From the NCBI GenBank assembly GCA_022432975.1, contig CM039509.1, positions 46,619,167 through 46,683,166 on the forward strand: a stretch of 64,000 nt of DNA, read 5' to 3'. Positions within the stretch are counted from its first letter, which is position 1; each line of letters starts with the position of its first letter. The position numbers were made by a program, and so were the translations under genes. The notes under the pieces were generated by a model. That model saw only the letters and a list, made by a program, of their open reading frames with translations. It had not been told where the DNA came from and searched no databases. This stretch comes from Begonia masoniana. Its lineage: Eukaryota; Streptophyta; Magnoliopsida; Cucurbitales; Begoniaceae. This document shows positions 1 through 12,500 of this stretch, piece by piece.

Positions 1-2194
1 ATAATTTTTAATTATAGTTATATGAACTAATTTTTTTTCCTATTAATTTTTTTTTTTAGATTTCGTAGACGTGAAGTTGGTCAATTCACATCACCTACAA
101 GCTTTTGTTGAAATTGGTTCTGTGGTATCAATTTATTATTCAAAATTTAATTTTATATATTCAGTTTTATTTATTATAGATCCTCGCAATTATATTATTG
201 ATGATAATGATGACATAGAGGAAATTAGAGAATTAATTCCTACATTTTCTGTGGGACAATCATCTGCACAAGCATCCACTTCACCTAGAAAAAAAAGACA
301 AAAAACTTTGGATGTATGGAAACATTTTGATTTAAAAGATATTAAAATTGCGGGCAAAATAGAAAGTAGAGCTCAATGTAAATATTGTGCTAAAAATTTT
401 GCTTATACTTCTGGTAGCTCTACTAGCACAATTGGTAGACATTTTCAAAAATGCCACTTAAATATTGAAACACGAGATTCAACACAATCTCAATTAAATG
501 TTAGTGGTAGTGGCATTTTCACATATTCACAAAATAGAATGAGAGAAGAATAGCACAACTTGTAGCACAATCTGAATTGCCTTTATCATTCTTCGATAGT
601 GAAGTGTTTGAAAAATTTATGAAAGAATATGCTACTCCTAATTTTAAACGTGTCCCTAGAACTACTATGAGAAGTGATATCCTGAAAATATTTAAAGATA
701 TGAAAAATGAATTAATTACATTTTTTTCAAATGCTCCTACAATGTCTATTTGTATTACTTCTGATTTGTGGAGTGCACCTAATGTTATTGGTTATATAGT
801 GGTAACATCTCATTTTATTGATGAATCTTGGCAATTAAATAAAAGAATTTTAGGATTTCGTAATTGTGAATATCCTCATTCTGGCACCACCATCTCGTAG
901 ATTTATTATGACAATATTGCAAGAATATTCTATTAAAGATAGAATTTTTAGCATAACTTTTGATAATGCTAGTCCTAATGATGTTGCTATTTCTCAATTT
1001 AAGGATTTTTTTCAATTAGATATTACTCGTGATTCTCTTTTTCATATGAGATGTGTGTGTCATATTTTAAATTTGATTGTTAAAGATGGTATGTTATATA
1101 TTTCATCTCATATTGAAATAATTAGGTCCGCAATTTCTTATATTATTGGGTCTAATTTGAGACAACAAGAATATAAAGATTTTTGTAGAGCTGCCCAACT
1201 TAAACCAAGAAAATTAAAAACCGACGTAGATAATAGATGGAATTCAACTTATTTGATGTTGCAAAATGCTAGGCCATATTGGCAAGTTATTTGTACTTTT
1301 ATTAATGATAAGACACAAAATATTAACATTGACAAATCAAGTTGTGATATTGCTAATATATTTCTTGACTTTTTAAAACCTTTTTATGATGCTACAAATC
1401 AATGTTCTGGAATTTATTATCCCACTTCTAATATTATTCTTCTTATTTTTGTAGATTTAACATGTAATTTTGTGAAATATCGACAAATAGATGAATTTAG
1501 TAATATTCTTAATAAAATAGAAACAAAATTTAAAAAATATTGGCATAACATTCCTCTCATTTTTTGTTATGCATGTATCATGGATCCTAGATTTAAATTA
1601 AAAGAAGTATGTCTTATTCTTAATAGGATTTCTGCAAATTTATGTACTCCACCTTTAATTACTACTGATGACGTAACAAATGGAATTTCAAGTTTATATG
1701 TTTCTTATGAAACAAAATATTTCAATGTTAATCGTTATTATTCACGACCTCCATATAACGAGAGTTATCCTAGTAGTAGTAGTGGTGGTGGTGGTGGTAA
1801 TAGTTTTAGTATTGATGATATATGGAGTGAATTACAAACTGAAAATTATTCTACTTCTTCTACAAATGAACTCAATAGTTATTTTGAAGCTCGTTATCAA
1901 TTTTCTCGAGATGAGAATTTTGATATTTTAGATTGGTGGAAAATACATTCTACCACATATCCTATTCTTTCTATAATGGCACGTGATCTACTAACATCTC
2001 CTGTTTCTACTGTAGCATCGGAATCTGCTTTTAGTGCAGGTGGACGTGTTTATGATGAACGAAGAGGAAAACTTGCACCGGACCTTGTGGAGGCGCTCAT
2101 TTGTATCAAAGATTGGACCGACGCCAAAACGAGAGATCAACAACGAGATGATGAAATTCTTGAGGAGTTTACGCAGTTGGATGTTGAAGATTAG
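1..2194 (+). pseudogene. hAT transposase pseudogene (BED finger type), copy 1
   Basis: Cut-and-paste transposase of the plant hAT superfamily (RICESLEEPER/DAYSLEEPER-like). A BED zinc finger lies at about 300-460 (C-x2-C in 'CKYC', then H-x4-H in 'HFQKCH'). The catalytic core follows ('ITFDNASPNDVAI', 'RCVCHILNLIVKDG', 'DNRWNSTYLML'), and the C-terminal dimerisation region is at about 1860-2130 ('STVASESAFSAGGRVYDERR'). The reading frame is broken twice: near 545, where the finger-containing frame stops at TAG but the next frame continues, and near 880-900. From about 900 to the stop at 2194 it is open. A short GGT run near 1783-1800 gives a glycine stretch. The 5' end of the element lies outside the window. 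It is an inactive transposase, not a host gene; family assignment is secure. Confidence 0.9.
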
Positions 2195-2504
2195 AGATTT
2201 TTTTTATTGAACTTCTTTTGTAATTTGAAGTAAATTTTTTTTTCAAATTTGTAATTTTTATTAAATTTCTTTTGTAATTTTGTAATTTCTTTTGTAATTG
2301 AAGTATTTTTATTAGATAGATCGTTAGTTTCAAATAATTTATTTATTAATATATTCAATTTTATATACTTTTACTTCACATAACTAATTTTTAAATTAAA
2401 TGAGTAAATATTGTTGACATAATTATTAATACTTATTATAATTTTACATAATTTTTTTTTAAAAAACTTATATTAACAGTCATACTCATAAATTGAAAAT
2501 ATTT
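2195..2504. other. hAT copy 1 3' non-coding, AT-rich
   Basis: This is the AT-rich stretch between the transposase stop and the GC-rich terminal repeats of the same element. It contains short tandem pieces of the type 'tttcttttgtaattt' repeated three to four times around 2207-2300. No coding potential is seen. Confidence 0.6.
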
Positions 2505-2755
2505 ATATACGCTCGGCTCGTTAGGCTCGGCTTGTTAAGGCTCGGTAGGCTCGTTGAGCCGGCTCGGCTCGGCTCGTTTAACTCGTGGCTCGCGAGCCGG
2601 CTCGGGTTGAAATTTTTTTCAGGCTGGCTCGTTAGGCTCGGTAGGCTCGGCTCGTTAGGCTCGGTAGGCTCGTTAGGCTCGACTCGTTTAACTCGTTAGG
2701 CTCGATGAGCCGGACTACTTCTGGCTCGGCTCGGCTCGGATCGCTCGTTAGTCAT
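2505..2755 (+). repeat. GGCTCG hexamer array, hAT subterminal repeat
   Basis: The hexamer GGCTCG and close variants (GGCTCGTTA, GGCTCGGTA) recur a few dozen times over about 250 bp in an otherwise AT-rich setting. The array lies immediately 3' of the hAT transposase and ends where Copia-type coding sequence begins on the other strand. Clustered short repeats near the ends are typical transposase-binding subterminal repeats in hAT elements, so this is probably the 3' end of copy 1. The exact terminus and its 8-bp target duplication cannot be fixed because the other end is outside the window. Confidence 0.6.
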
Positions 2756-2756
2756 G

Positions 2757-3964
2757 TCTAGCAGAAAGCAAAGCATGACTAACATGAGAAATAGGAGAGA
2801 CCATACCATTGCCGACTGTGATTTGGGCATCACCGGAGTATGGCGTTGCAGAATCCAACAAGTTTAGGTCAGGAGTAAAATGATGCGAGGCCCCTGAGTC
2901 CATATACCAGTTAGCATCAAGAGACTGCGTATCGGTGACTGAATGAAGATTGGGAGTGGGAAGGATAGCAGAGAAGTTTCGCAGTGGAAACGAGGTAGGC
3001 TAATACTGGAGATTAGTTCGATGATAGCAAACATTAGCGCTATGACCAGGTTTGAGACAAATTTGACAGCTGAGGGCAATTTGGGGAACGGGACTATGAA
3101 CGATTTTGGGGAATGAAAGAGGGAGGGGAAGAAAAAGAGGAGAGGGAAGTAGAGAAAAGTTAAAGGAAGGAGGTCGGGGACCTCGTGGTTGGGCCGAAAA
3201 ATTGGAATGAGGGCCAAGGGTGAGGGAAACTTTGGTCTGGATTTATTACTCGAGGCAGTGGTGTAATGAGCTTGAAAAGGGCTCAACGCTGTAACCGCAT
3301 TCTGGCGATCGAGACGAGCTTCATAGCTCAATAGCAGACTGTTAAGTTCTTCAATAGATGGTTAAGTAGGAAGTGTGGAAACAAAAGTAACGAAGGCATT
3401 GTATTCTGCACCCAAGCCATTTAAAAAATACAGAACCTGATCCTTGGAGTTTACAGGTCCCCCAATAGCTGCTAACATGTTGTAGAGACCACGAAATTTC
3501 TGGACATAAATCATAGCACCGAGACCATCCTTGAGAAATTCTTGTAAACTGTTACAAAGCTCATAAATGCGAGCAAAGGAAGCGGCAAAGAAGAGTTGCC
3601 CAAGTGCTTCCCATATTTCATAAGCTGAGGAATACCCGATTAGTTGCCCTAGTAACTGTTCATGGACGGAAGCATGAATCCAACTCATGATAAGATGATT
3701 GTATCGTTGCCAGGAAATAAAATATGGGTTGATAATTGATGAAAGCGAATCTTCAAATTGAGGAGGACAGGAACGAGAGCCAGTGAGAATATCGTCAAAA
3801 CTATTGGCAATAACAATTTTGAGTATCTGATTTTTCCAAATCAAAAAGTTGGATTCATCAAGTTTAATAGTGAAGGGCTGATTTACAAAAAGAAGATGAG
3901 GAAGGGACAGTGGGTGAGAAGCAGACGACGAAGGGATATCTGTCGTACTTTGTGAGGAAGCCAT
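2757..3964 (-). pseudogene. Ty1/copia gag and start of protease, truncated
   Basis: Antisense remnant of a Copia retrotransposon. The first frame (3964 down to 3362) has the Copia N-terminal region ('FTIKLDESNFLIWKNQI') followed by the UBN2/gag region. After a frame change, a CCHC zinc knuckle is readable around 3015-3065 (C-x2-C-x4-H-x4-C, 'CQICLKPGHSANVC'). The start of the aspartic protease with 'DSGAS' follows near 2885-2900. The coding sequence then ends abruptly at about 2755 against the hAT repeats, so integrase, reverse transcriptase and the 3' LTR are missing from the window. The simplest reading is that hAT copy 1 inserted into this element and the remainder lies to the left. Confidence 0.85.
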
Positions 3965-4021
3965 TGTTCAAGAAAGGAAAAGAATGAAGAGCAAAGAATC
4001 GATAAGGGTAGGAGCCGTTAA

Positions 4022-4035
4022 TGGCTCTGATACCA
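4022..4035 (-). other. Primer binding site (initiator tRNA-Met)
   Basis: Read on the minus strand this is TGGTATCAGAGCCA, the standard plant PBS complementary to the 3' end of initiator tRNA-Met. It sits directly after the 5' LTR of the antisense Copia element and upstream of its gag start at 3964. Confidence 0.8.
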
Positions 4036-4258
4036 TGAAAGAAGAAAAACGTTCTGAAAACTTTGTATATTGCTTACTCAATCACTTACAGCAGCAAGAC
4101 AGTGAGTTATATAACGTTTACACCTATATACGACGACGACACGAGAATGAGGAGGAGAAGATTTAGAGAGAGAAGAATCTACAGAATTATAACAAAAATG
4201 TAGACCAGTCTGGAGGAGACCGAGTTAGTGAACCCGGTCTGAGATAGCTGGTTTAACA
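4036..4258 (-). repeat. 5' LTR of the truncated Copia element
   Basis: On the minus strand the segment starts TGTTAAACC and ends in CA directly before the PBS, giving a short LTR of 223 bp, a usual size for Copia. The boundary at 4258 is inferred from the TG...CA rule only, because the partner LTR is not in the window. Confidence 0.6.
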
Positions 4259-5034
4259 TATCTAAAGACTTCAATTTTCATAGTATAATATTGTTCACCT
4301 TGAGTTGGAATCTAAGTGCATTTATTAGACAAACTATGGAGGAAAACTGTACTTATAAATCATTCATTTTTCATTCTTTTGAGCGAAGTAGAATTGTGCA
4401 CCCCCACACTAGCATGGATCATCACAATTAACAGAATTTTGAGATGTTTTTACCCTTTAGTGTGGGTTGTCACTCTCTCTCTCTTGTAAGGATTGACCGG
4501 TCGAGTTGCTCGGGGTGATTGAAAATCATTCGAACCCATCTATGTTATGGGTAGTTTTAATACCCATATCATGGGCCTGAATCCTATCTCATATACATCC
4601 AATGTGGTTGACTGGACCATTCTATTTTTCTGTTTTTTGACATATTTGTTTATGAGAAGTTTGTTTATCTTGCTTCTTCAAACTACAAGCGTTATTGATA
4701 ATTATATTATTAAACAATAAATCACTAACATATTAAGTTTAGCCTCAGTATCTAAATTACTTGCTGTAGAAAGATCATAGCTTATTTTGTTTTTGAAAAG
4801 TCCATAACGATCAAATTTAATACATTATTTTGAACTTAAAATTTTTCCACTAGTGTAATACATAAAATGAAAGTCAACACCTTTAACCTTACAATCAGGA
4901 CCAATCCGTTGCATGTCTTGGTGATCCATGGATTTCGAAAGTAGTCATTCGAACTCGACATGTTGCACAAGGAAAAAAAATGAGTCCGGCCTAGCTTAAA
5001 AGCATTGGTTTGTGGTTGTTCAACAACTTGTACT

Positions 5035-5071
<37 letters not shown>

Positions 5072-5215
5072 AACTATTTGGACAAGACAATAACTGAGAG
5101 GATTGGTACAACTCTTGGAACCCCTTTAAATGATGTACGTACAACGTAGAAAGAAGAACACAGTAACAGATAATTGTCAAGGATCCTTAATGTAGAGAGT
5201 AGAAGGTGATTAAAA
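4259..5215. other. Intergenic sequence with old repeat remnant and poly-T
   Basis: No gene is seen. Around 4290-4440 the sequence resembles 21010-21230 (shared 'attgt.cac/tttgagt', 'ttataaa.cattcattttt', 'gcacccc' and 'cacaat..aacagaat' stretches), so both are probably decayed copies of one repeat. A T run of about 28 bases lies at 5038-5067. Confidence 0.5.
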
Positions 5216-7256
5216 ATCAGACACACCCTTTGATTACTCTAATATTATAAAACTTGCAACGCAAAGGCAGACATGGGGATGGGGAGCCATTAAATAGAAA
5301 CTGATGCAAAGTGTGAACAGTGACCGGAAGATGCAAAGTGTGAACAGTAATCGGAAGATGCAAATTGTGAACAACAACGGTAGATGTGATTTTAAAGCAA
5401 CGGAGGATGCAATCGAAAGATATAATTTTTAAAGGCAGAATTTTACAACTTTTCAACAGAAATACATACCAACAGAGAGCTGAAAAACAAAAGACATATG
5501 AGTTTCAAATTCTCAAAACGGCTCAAAACTGGATTTTTGAACACAAACAGAGAACATGACAGAAACTTAATAAAAATCACACAGCATGGCTGGCTCTAAA
5601 ACCAGAGACCATCCATGCATAGACTAACAGAAAATATCCCAAGCAATCCCAGAATACTTTAGAATATAATTTAACTGTCAAATACAGCAGTTTTGAAAAC
5701 TTAAACACCAGACCCAATACACTATATACCCAACAGAATTTCCTACAGAGTTTTTAAACAAAACACAGGACTATACAGAGTTGTAAAACACAACACCAAA
5801 ATCCCACAAAGGGTCTACAGACACAGACTTTACTTTAAATTCTTAACCTCGGGACAAAATTTGTCTGGCTGCAGCAACCAAAACCTGAGAGCTCGTCCAC
5901 CAGCCACCTATTCCTCAGTTTGAGGCACAAAGTCCTCAGTCACGGGTCCAGTACCTACAACAGGGAGTTCACCTATGAGTCTAAAACTCAGTACGAACAT
6001 ATAACATGCAGAATGCAGTATGCTATGCATGAACTTTTCAAAAAATACAGTTACAGAACAGAGCTTTACATTTCACTGGACAGGGTGGTATAAGTGAGGC
6101 TTATAGAGGAACTGGCGCATAAACATACATAACATAACAGGACATGACACTGGTTAGTAATTTTGCCGGGTCCCAGGGAAGGACAAGGTACAGGGTATCC
6201 TTGGCGGGGATAAATTTTTACATAAGTCCCAGAGAAGGACAAGAACAGGATGCCAGTCCTCGTCCACACTTAACCATACATTCATTACAGGTTTTATCTT
6301 ACTTAACTTCAAAACTGTGTACATAAAACGTTTACATGATTTTACAGAAAAACGGGTATGCATGGACGGTGCTTGAACCTAAAATAACAGGCAACAAGAA
6401 TATCACAATAGAGAGTGAAACAAAACCAGACAACTCAGAACTTATTCTAACTTTTCTACCCAAAACGAACCGACAGAACTGATACTCCTAGTACCTCCAA
6501 GTTGCAGGGCCTTAAGGGCCAACCTACGGCATGAACTTACCTGGTTGCTGTCGCGTTGATGTTCTGAATGTGTCAGAAATGCTCGGACCTGTAGCACGCA
6601 TGTAGAGAATTTAAAACACGCTACAAATGCTAACTAATAAGCTGTTAGAAATCAACAGCAGCATCTTTCAAATCCTCAGAAAACAACAACGTGTTTTCAT
6701 CCAAAAACAGTGAGTTTTCACAAATACCGAAACCCTAAACTTCGGTAAAAACTCACTTTTTAACTTATCCAAAATGTTAGCTTTAGTAGACGTTTACCTT
6801 TACTGTAGATTTTGCGAGCCTTGATCGTGTTACCTCTATGCGCCTCAAACCTTGATCGAAGAAAATGGAAGAAACGAAGGAAAGGAGTTCTGTCGCTTGG
6901 AGAAGAAATTAAAAATAAAGAGAAGAAGAGAGAATACAGAGAAGAGAAGATGGGAAAAATGCAAGGTTTTCACGTAGCAGAGAGAGAAGAAGGCACAAAG
7001 GGAGAGAGAAGGCTTGTCTTCTTCAACAAGTTGTCAAATGTCAATCCTCCATTGGTTTACTTCCACCAACCTTAATTGCTTCCTAAATTGCCCCTCTTTG
7101 GTTTCCAACTAAATTGTTATTTAGTTCGTTGTTTCGGTTACACCTCAGCTTGGTTTCTCCCACAAGTTCGATAAAATATTCACTATATTAATAGTGAAAT
7201 AATCCCAAATCGATAATTCAAGGGATAATTCCATGGCCAAAATACCGGGTGTTACA
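5216..7256 (+). mobile_element. Decayed long-LTR fragment ending GGGTGTTACA
   Basis: The right end matches the ends of the intact solo LTRs at 24070-26268 and 27568-30552. Near the left, 'aaaacttgcaacgcaaa' corresponds to 'aaaacttgcagcggaaat' found about 130-150 bp inside those LTRs, so the 5' terminus (TGTAACGCCCC) is missing. Around 5300-5420 are three to four loose repeats of the type 'aatcggaagatgcaaa..gtgaac', related to the minisatellite core discussed in the findings. No protein-coding sequence is recognised. Family is inferred, possibly a Del/Tekay-type chromovirus. Confidence 0.55.
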
Positions 7257-7360
7257 TGATGCATAAGAGGTTTCTGGTTTTCTCTCTCTCTGCCGAATAC
7301 GAAGAAGGTTTCTCCATCAAAATCTTCTCCGAAGAAAACTAAGGAAAAGGGAGAGAAAAA

Positions 7361-7432
7361 ATCCTATAAGAAAAGCATGGATCAAGGTAAGTTTTAATCC
7401 TATAAGAAAAGCATGGATCAAGGTAAGTTTTT
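7361..7432 (+). repeat. 36-bp tandem duplication carrying a splice donor
   Basis: The 36-bp segment beginning aatcctataag and containing 'atggatcaag|gtaagt' occurs twice in direct succession. Each copy contains an ATG and a consensus 5' splice site. It lies upstream of the conserved exons at 7825-8405 and may be the end of a duplicated leader exon. Confidence 0.6.
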
Positions 7433-7824
7433 TCTTACTTTTTCTCTAACGAAATTTGTTATGAAAGTTGAATGATGTATGTGAAAATCTATTGTTCAAG
7501 ATACTTTAGTTCTCTGTAATAAATAGAGAAACATAATGCAAATTGAAGCTAACATGAAGATTCTGTTAATTGCTCTGTTACGAAAATCATGCTTACAGGC
7601 TCACCCTGGATCTCTCTCTCTCCATCTCTATTTTCTTTCCACCTGTCTCATCTCTCTCTCGTATCTTTAATCTCTTGGGTGGTTGCGCCAGCGGTACCAC
7701 ATTCTACCATCACTGCCACTCTTCCTCGACCCAAACCGCCGGCCTACCACTCCCCAAATTTGCTGCAAAATCCGTCCACTTTTTTCCTCCCTCAACTCCC
7801 AAACACTGCTCTCCCCCTTTAAGT

Positions 7825-8405
7825 ATGCCTAGACCAGGTCCTAGACCTTACGAGTGTGTTAGAAGGGTGTGGCACAGCGATAGACATCAACCCATTCGAG
7901 GTTCTCTCATTCAAGAGATTTTCAGGTTCCCCTTCTTCTCTACCTTCTATTTTCTTCATTTCTTAGGGTTGTCAACGAGATTCATTGCTCCGCGACTAAG
8001 AAGAACAAAGAATGGCAAGAGAAGCTTCCTGTCGTTGTTTTGAAGGCAGAAGAAATTCTCTACACGAAGGCTAATTCTGAGGTACCTTCTTTCCCCTTAA
8101 ATTTCCATGCTGACTTCTTGACTTCTCTTATTTTCTGGGTATTGTTTTCAATTAGAGCAGGGTTTTTTTTTTTTTTTTTTTTTTCTGTTGAGGTTCTCTA
8201 TCTCTCACCCTGAGTTTAAACTCCACTATTCCTGCATTTCTAAGGCCAATGTTGTTCCTTATTGTGTCTGCCTTGTCTGGTTTATGGCAGGCCGAGTATA
8301 TGGACTTGAAAACACTCTGGGAACGAGTAAATGATGCAATCAATACGATCATTCGAAGGGACGGGAACACAGAAACTGGGCAGTTTCTTCAGCCTTGCAT
8401 AGAAG
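7825..8405 (+). CDS. Conserved plant protein of unknown function, 5' exons only (partial)
   Basis: Three exons join cleanly at 7825-7925, 7967-8081 and 8291-8405 (GT-AG introns, phases compatible) and encode 110 residues beginning 'MPRPGPRPYECVRRVW' and ending '...TGQFLQPCIEG'. I recognise this as the N-terminal part of a plant-conserved protein of uncertain role; some plant annotations label relatives as histone acetyltransferase-like, which nothing here supports. The last exon ends in a good donor (gaag|gtattc), but no following exon that I can recognise appears before the antisense gene at 9193. The gene is therefore probably truncated or has lost its 3' half. A leader exon may lie near 7361-7432. 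The ATG was chosen because the residues after it are the recognisable conserved start. Confidence 0.6.
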
Positions 8406-9192
8406 GTATTCCTTCATTTAGATTCTGTATCATCATTTTTCGCGGTTTCAGCTCTGCTTTACATACACCCAATAGGAAAAGACGTTAGCTTGCAATGCCT
8501 GTTGTTTCTGTAACCAAACAAAGTTGTTGCTCTCAACTGGGTGAAAACAATGAAATGAACAGAGTAGGACGAGAGTCCCGTCTGAAGGGGGAAGAATACA
8601 CGATTCAAAACAGATGCAAAGCACTTGAAACGTGTCATTTTAACAAAAAAATTACACGATAAGAAATGAGTTATCCATTATCTATATATTATGATTATTT
8701 TTTACCATTATCAAAATTTACAATGAAAATTATTTTGATTACGAGGGCCAAATTAAACTTATCTTATAATTTATTATATTTTACATTATAAAGCGAATCA
8801 ATGAATATTTTCAGAGATTAATCATAATATTATTTTTTTTATCCACTTAAACCCACTAGTTGAGTAAACATAATACTTAAAATGGAATTCAATGATTGAC
8901 ATCCATTTTACATTTCCACTGCCTACAAACATCCATACACCAATCCAAAATGTTGTCATATACACACAAATCACAGCTTTCTTTTCAATGAATATTTTTC
9001 AACAATTTTCCTAATATACTAATAATCATCATACCCATCTCTCTCTCTCTCTCTCTCTCATCAGCTTGGTTAACGATCGGGATAAAGCTAACACCCAAGA
9101 ACAAACAGGGCCCTTTCTACTCCTTTTCTCGTCCAGTCCTCTGGCTCAAAATAGTTGACTAGATAAACAAATCAACTGTGGAATGATGCAAG
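8406..9192. other. Intergenic, AT-rich, with CT microsatellite
   Basis: No gene is supported. The region is mostly AT-rich. A (CT)n microsatellite lies at about 9041-9060. The short frame at about 8510-8660 shows no family I recognise and could be either 3' remnant or chance. Confidence 0.5.
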
Positions 9193-9493
9193 CTAAAAGA
9201 CCTCGGAAGGGTGCTCATCCTCCATTGTTGGGGGAGATAAAGGCGGAACAGCCTCTTCATTGGAATCAGAATCTTGAACCTCTAACACCTTTCTGCCCGA
9301 TGCCTGCACCTCCCCTTTGCCGAATTTCCTCGAGGGAAGTGATTCAGAGGCAACAGCTCTTGATGAGTTGCTGCTTGTGATGGAAGATAAAAACTTCTCC
9401 TTTGAAAGAGTTTGAGACGCTGATGCTACCACAGAGCTGAAAACCCCAGACTCCTTCAACCCCTCTATAATCACCTGAACCAAACGACAGGCT

Positions 9494-9525
<32 letters not shown>

Positions 9526-12500
9526 AATCTATGCAAAAGCTAATGCCAAATAAACTGAATAACAACTAGACGAAAAGGAGAAACATGTACTGCAACCGTC
9601 ACTGACTCTCTTGGACTGTAGAGAACTGTGCAAAAGCAACATAACTGTTTTATGGAATTTTATTATGATAGCTTTGTTCTCACTTACTAGCGAGCGAAAT
9701 CTATTACCAATTCGGGCAAAACAGATCACGACATTGCTATTTTATTATATTGATAGGACGATTTCCTCGTCCTTTTCATATCTTTAAGAAGTTTAAGATA
9801 ACCTTTACCATGGGTGCATATATGCGTGTTAGGATGCCTTTCCTCAGCAGTTTGATTTTCAAGTCCTTGTCACCCCACACGACATGTTCATGATACCTAT
9901 AAAGAAACAACGAACATAAATAAAACGGCATCCATTGAAACACCGGAGCTATGATTCAAAGTTTCTTTCAAGGAATTCCCAATATATTGTCAATGAACAC
10001 AAGGAAACGCTTTGGAACTGTAAGAACTTTTCCATCATTGGAAGAATTACCAGCTTAGCATTTCCTCTTCAGTTGCAGTAGAAGCGATAATGAATGCCTG
10101 CAGTGGATAATGTTGCCTTAAAATGCTATCATAAAAAATGCAATAGAGACAAAATTACTCGTTCGAGATTTGTAGATTTTAACAAGTCATAGGCCTCATT
10201 ATCATGTATATTGGGATGTCAATCAACAAGAATTGTGACATTGACTCTAATCATCCCTAAATTTCATCAAATCTCACGACACTACTAAGTATAATCCATT
10301 TATGCTTTCCGTGAAAATTAATAGCTCTGAAAAAAAGAGAAACTTAATACAAGATCCAAGAGAGAACTAAACTCACAGTTCTATCAAATTCCAACATGAA
10401 GCATCTTTTGACATCATCTTTGGTAGGCTTGCAACCGCATCGATCACGTCTAGAGGTCAAATCAGAAAACTTTGCATATGTGTAGTGTAAAATAGCAGCC
10501 TCTTCCAATTTGATCTCACTATTAGAAATTATAGGAGGATTCCCATTATAGTAGAAAAGATCACAAGTAAAAAGTAAATGTGTTTAAACTATAATATATT
10601 CTTACTTTGGTGTTTTCATGTAATTATGCCAACGGTGAGCACCGTTAGGACGAAGATGATGTCGGATTCGAGCAGCCGATTTCCCATTGCCATAGGTTAA
10701 GAAGTAATTTGGATTACCTCGAGTTGATTCTTTGTACATGCCAAAGTATGTATCTTTCGGAAGATGGTCATAGTTCTTCTTGAACATTGACACCTTAAAA
10801 AGTATATTCAAAAAGTAAATATAAAGTGTTCTATAAAACTAAAATGCATCCCAACACTTAGAACGCACATATAACATTTGGATAATGACAAAGCATAAGT
10901 ACACTCCAGACAATATCACCAAATTTTTCATTTAATAGGAGAAATGGTTGGAAAAAAATGCCGAGAAGCAATTTTTAGATATGGGTAAATCCAAACTTTG
11001 TTCTCACTCTATTGTGCAACCTTGTCGTAAACTATAAGCACAGCATGTCTAAGACAGAATCAATTTCTCTACCAAACAAAATCGTATGCTCCTTTTAATA
11101 AGAAACTTCTATTACATGATTGAACTGCATCAAGATAACAGAAGTTATCACAGACCCTAACCTCCCCGTCCTCTAAACAAAAGTTAGAAGGTCTTTTAAA
11201 ATTACATCCTGTAGACCATTAGATTGCACTAATAAGAGTTCACGATTGATTATGCTATATGCATACCATAACTATATATGGCTGGAGTTAGTGTTCAAAT
11301 AATAATTAAGTCCCCAAATACAATTTTCAATAGAAAAAAGCACCAACCTAGATTCTTGAGCACTAAAACATGCACGCATATGACGATCCGTTGGTATAAA
11401 TATATTAGTAAGGAAAATTAACTCTCTAAAAAAGCAGAAAACTCCTCTACGTGTTATTAATGCAAACTCATGAACAAAATCTCCAGACAAAATGAACTTT
11501 ATGACAACAAATATGATAAGATATGTAAAGCTCATAAGATCTCTTGAACCTGCCTGGCAAAGCAATAGAATAAGAAGGATGCCAAAAAGGACATTAACTT
11601 ACTTCACTAAAAGGTTCCTTTACGTCATCTCTTTCAACACTGCTCTCCTAAATAACATGTAAAGTGCCATTAAAATCTGTTTAAAAGACATGATGACTCA
11701 CAAAAATAATAAAACAAATAAACAACATAATTTTTCCTTGATCACGTATCTTTTATAATTTCTTTAAATAAGTAACATGAAGTGAATTAATATAATGAAC
11801 TCACATAATTTGGAAATATAACCATATCAACATTTCCAGGAACATCAAGAAGCAACTGCCTCAAAGAGTACTCCCGCGCGCCGGCTGGATGTATTAACTC
11901 ATCAGTGTCAAGATGAATTATCCAATCCATGCCAGCATCCTAAGTTGACATGGAAAAGAAGAGAAAGTAAACTACAATCAAAACTTGGAATTCTGAGTTA
12001 TCACTCACATATGAAAATGTTGTATCCATATTTTATATATGCATTAGAATACAAGTCTTTCATACCCTTGCCATAACAATAGCCATTTCCATATTGAGAG
12101 ATTGTTTCACAAATAACTCATAGTTGCAAGGTTTGTAAAAGAAACCAGACAGCCACGTCTCATTCCAAATCCGACTGATGGTAGAGACACGATAACACAT
12201 GCAATAAGACAAAAGGTGCAAAATAAAAATGAGAGATGTAGATAAAAGTGTAATGTAATAGCAATAATGTAATTAACTTTAAAATGGTAAAAAATAATGT
12301 AAGAAGAAAGAACCATCAGTATAAGAAATCACATACATAATATAAAGAAATGAAGAAATATCGTGAATGCATACGTTCCATCAAAATTCATTATAATTTT
12401 ATTGCAAACTGTTTGAAATCTTCAAACATTCAGTTAAGAGGCTGAATAGCCAACATCTGGACAGAAAAAAACAACAAAACTAACAAACCTTTTAGACTGC

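Noticed and set aside
2493..2699. Leu/Gly/Arg-rich frame in the GGCTCG array
   Set aside because: Translation of a hexamer repeat at a transposon end, not a protein gene.
7570..8043. 157-codon frame covering the MPRPGP region
   Set aside because: It reads through the intron at 7926-7966 in a shifted frame. The spliced three-exon model gives the conserved protein text.
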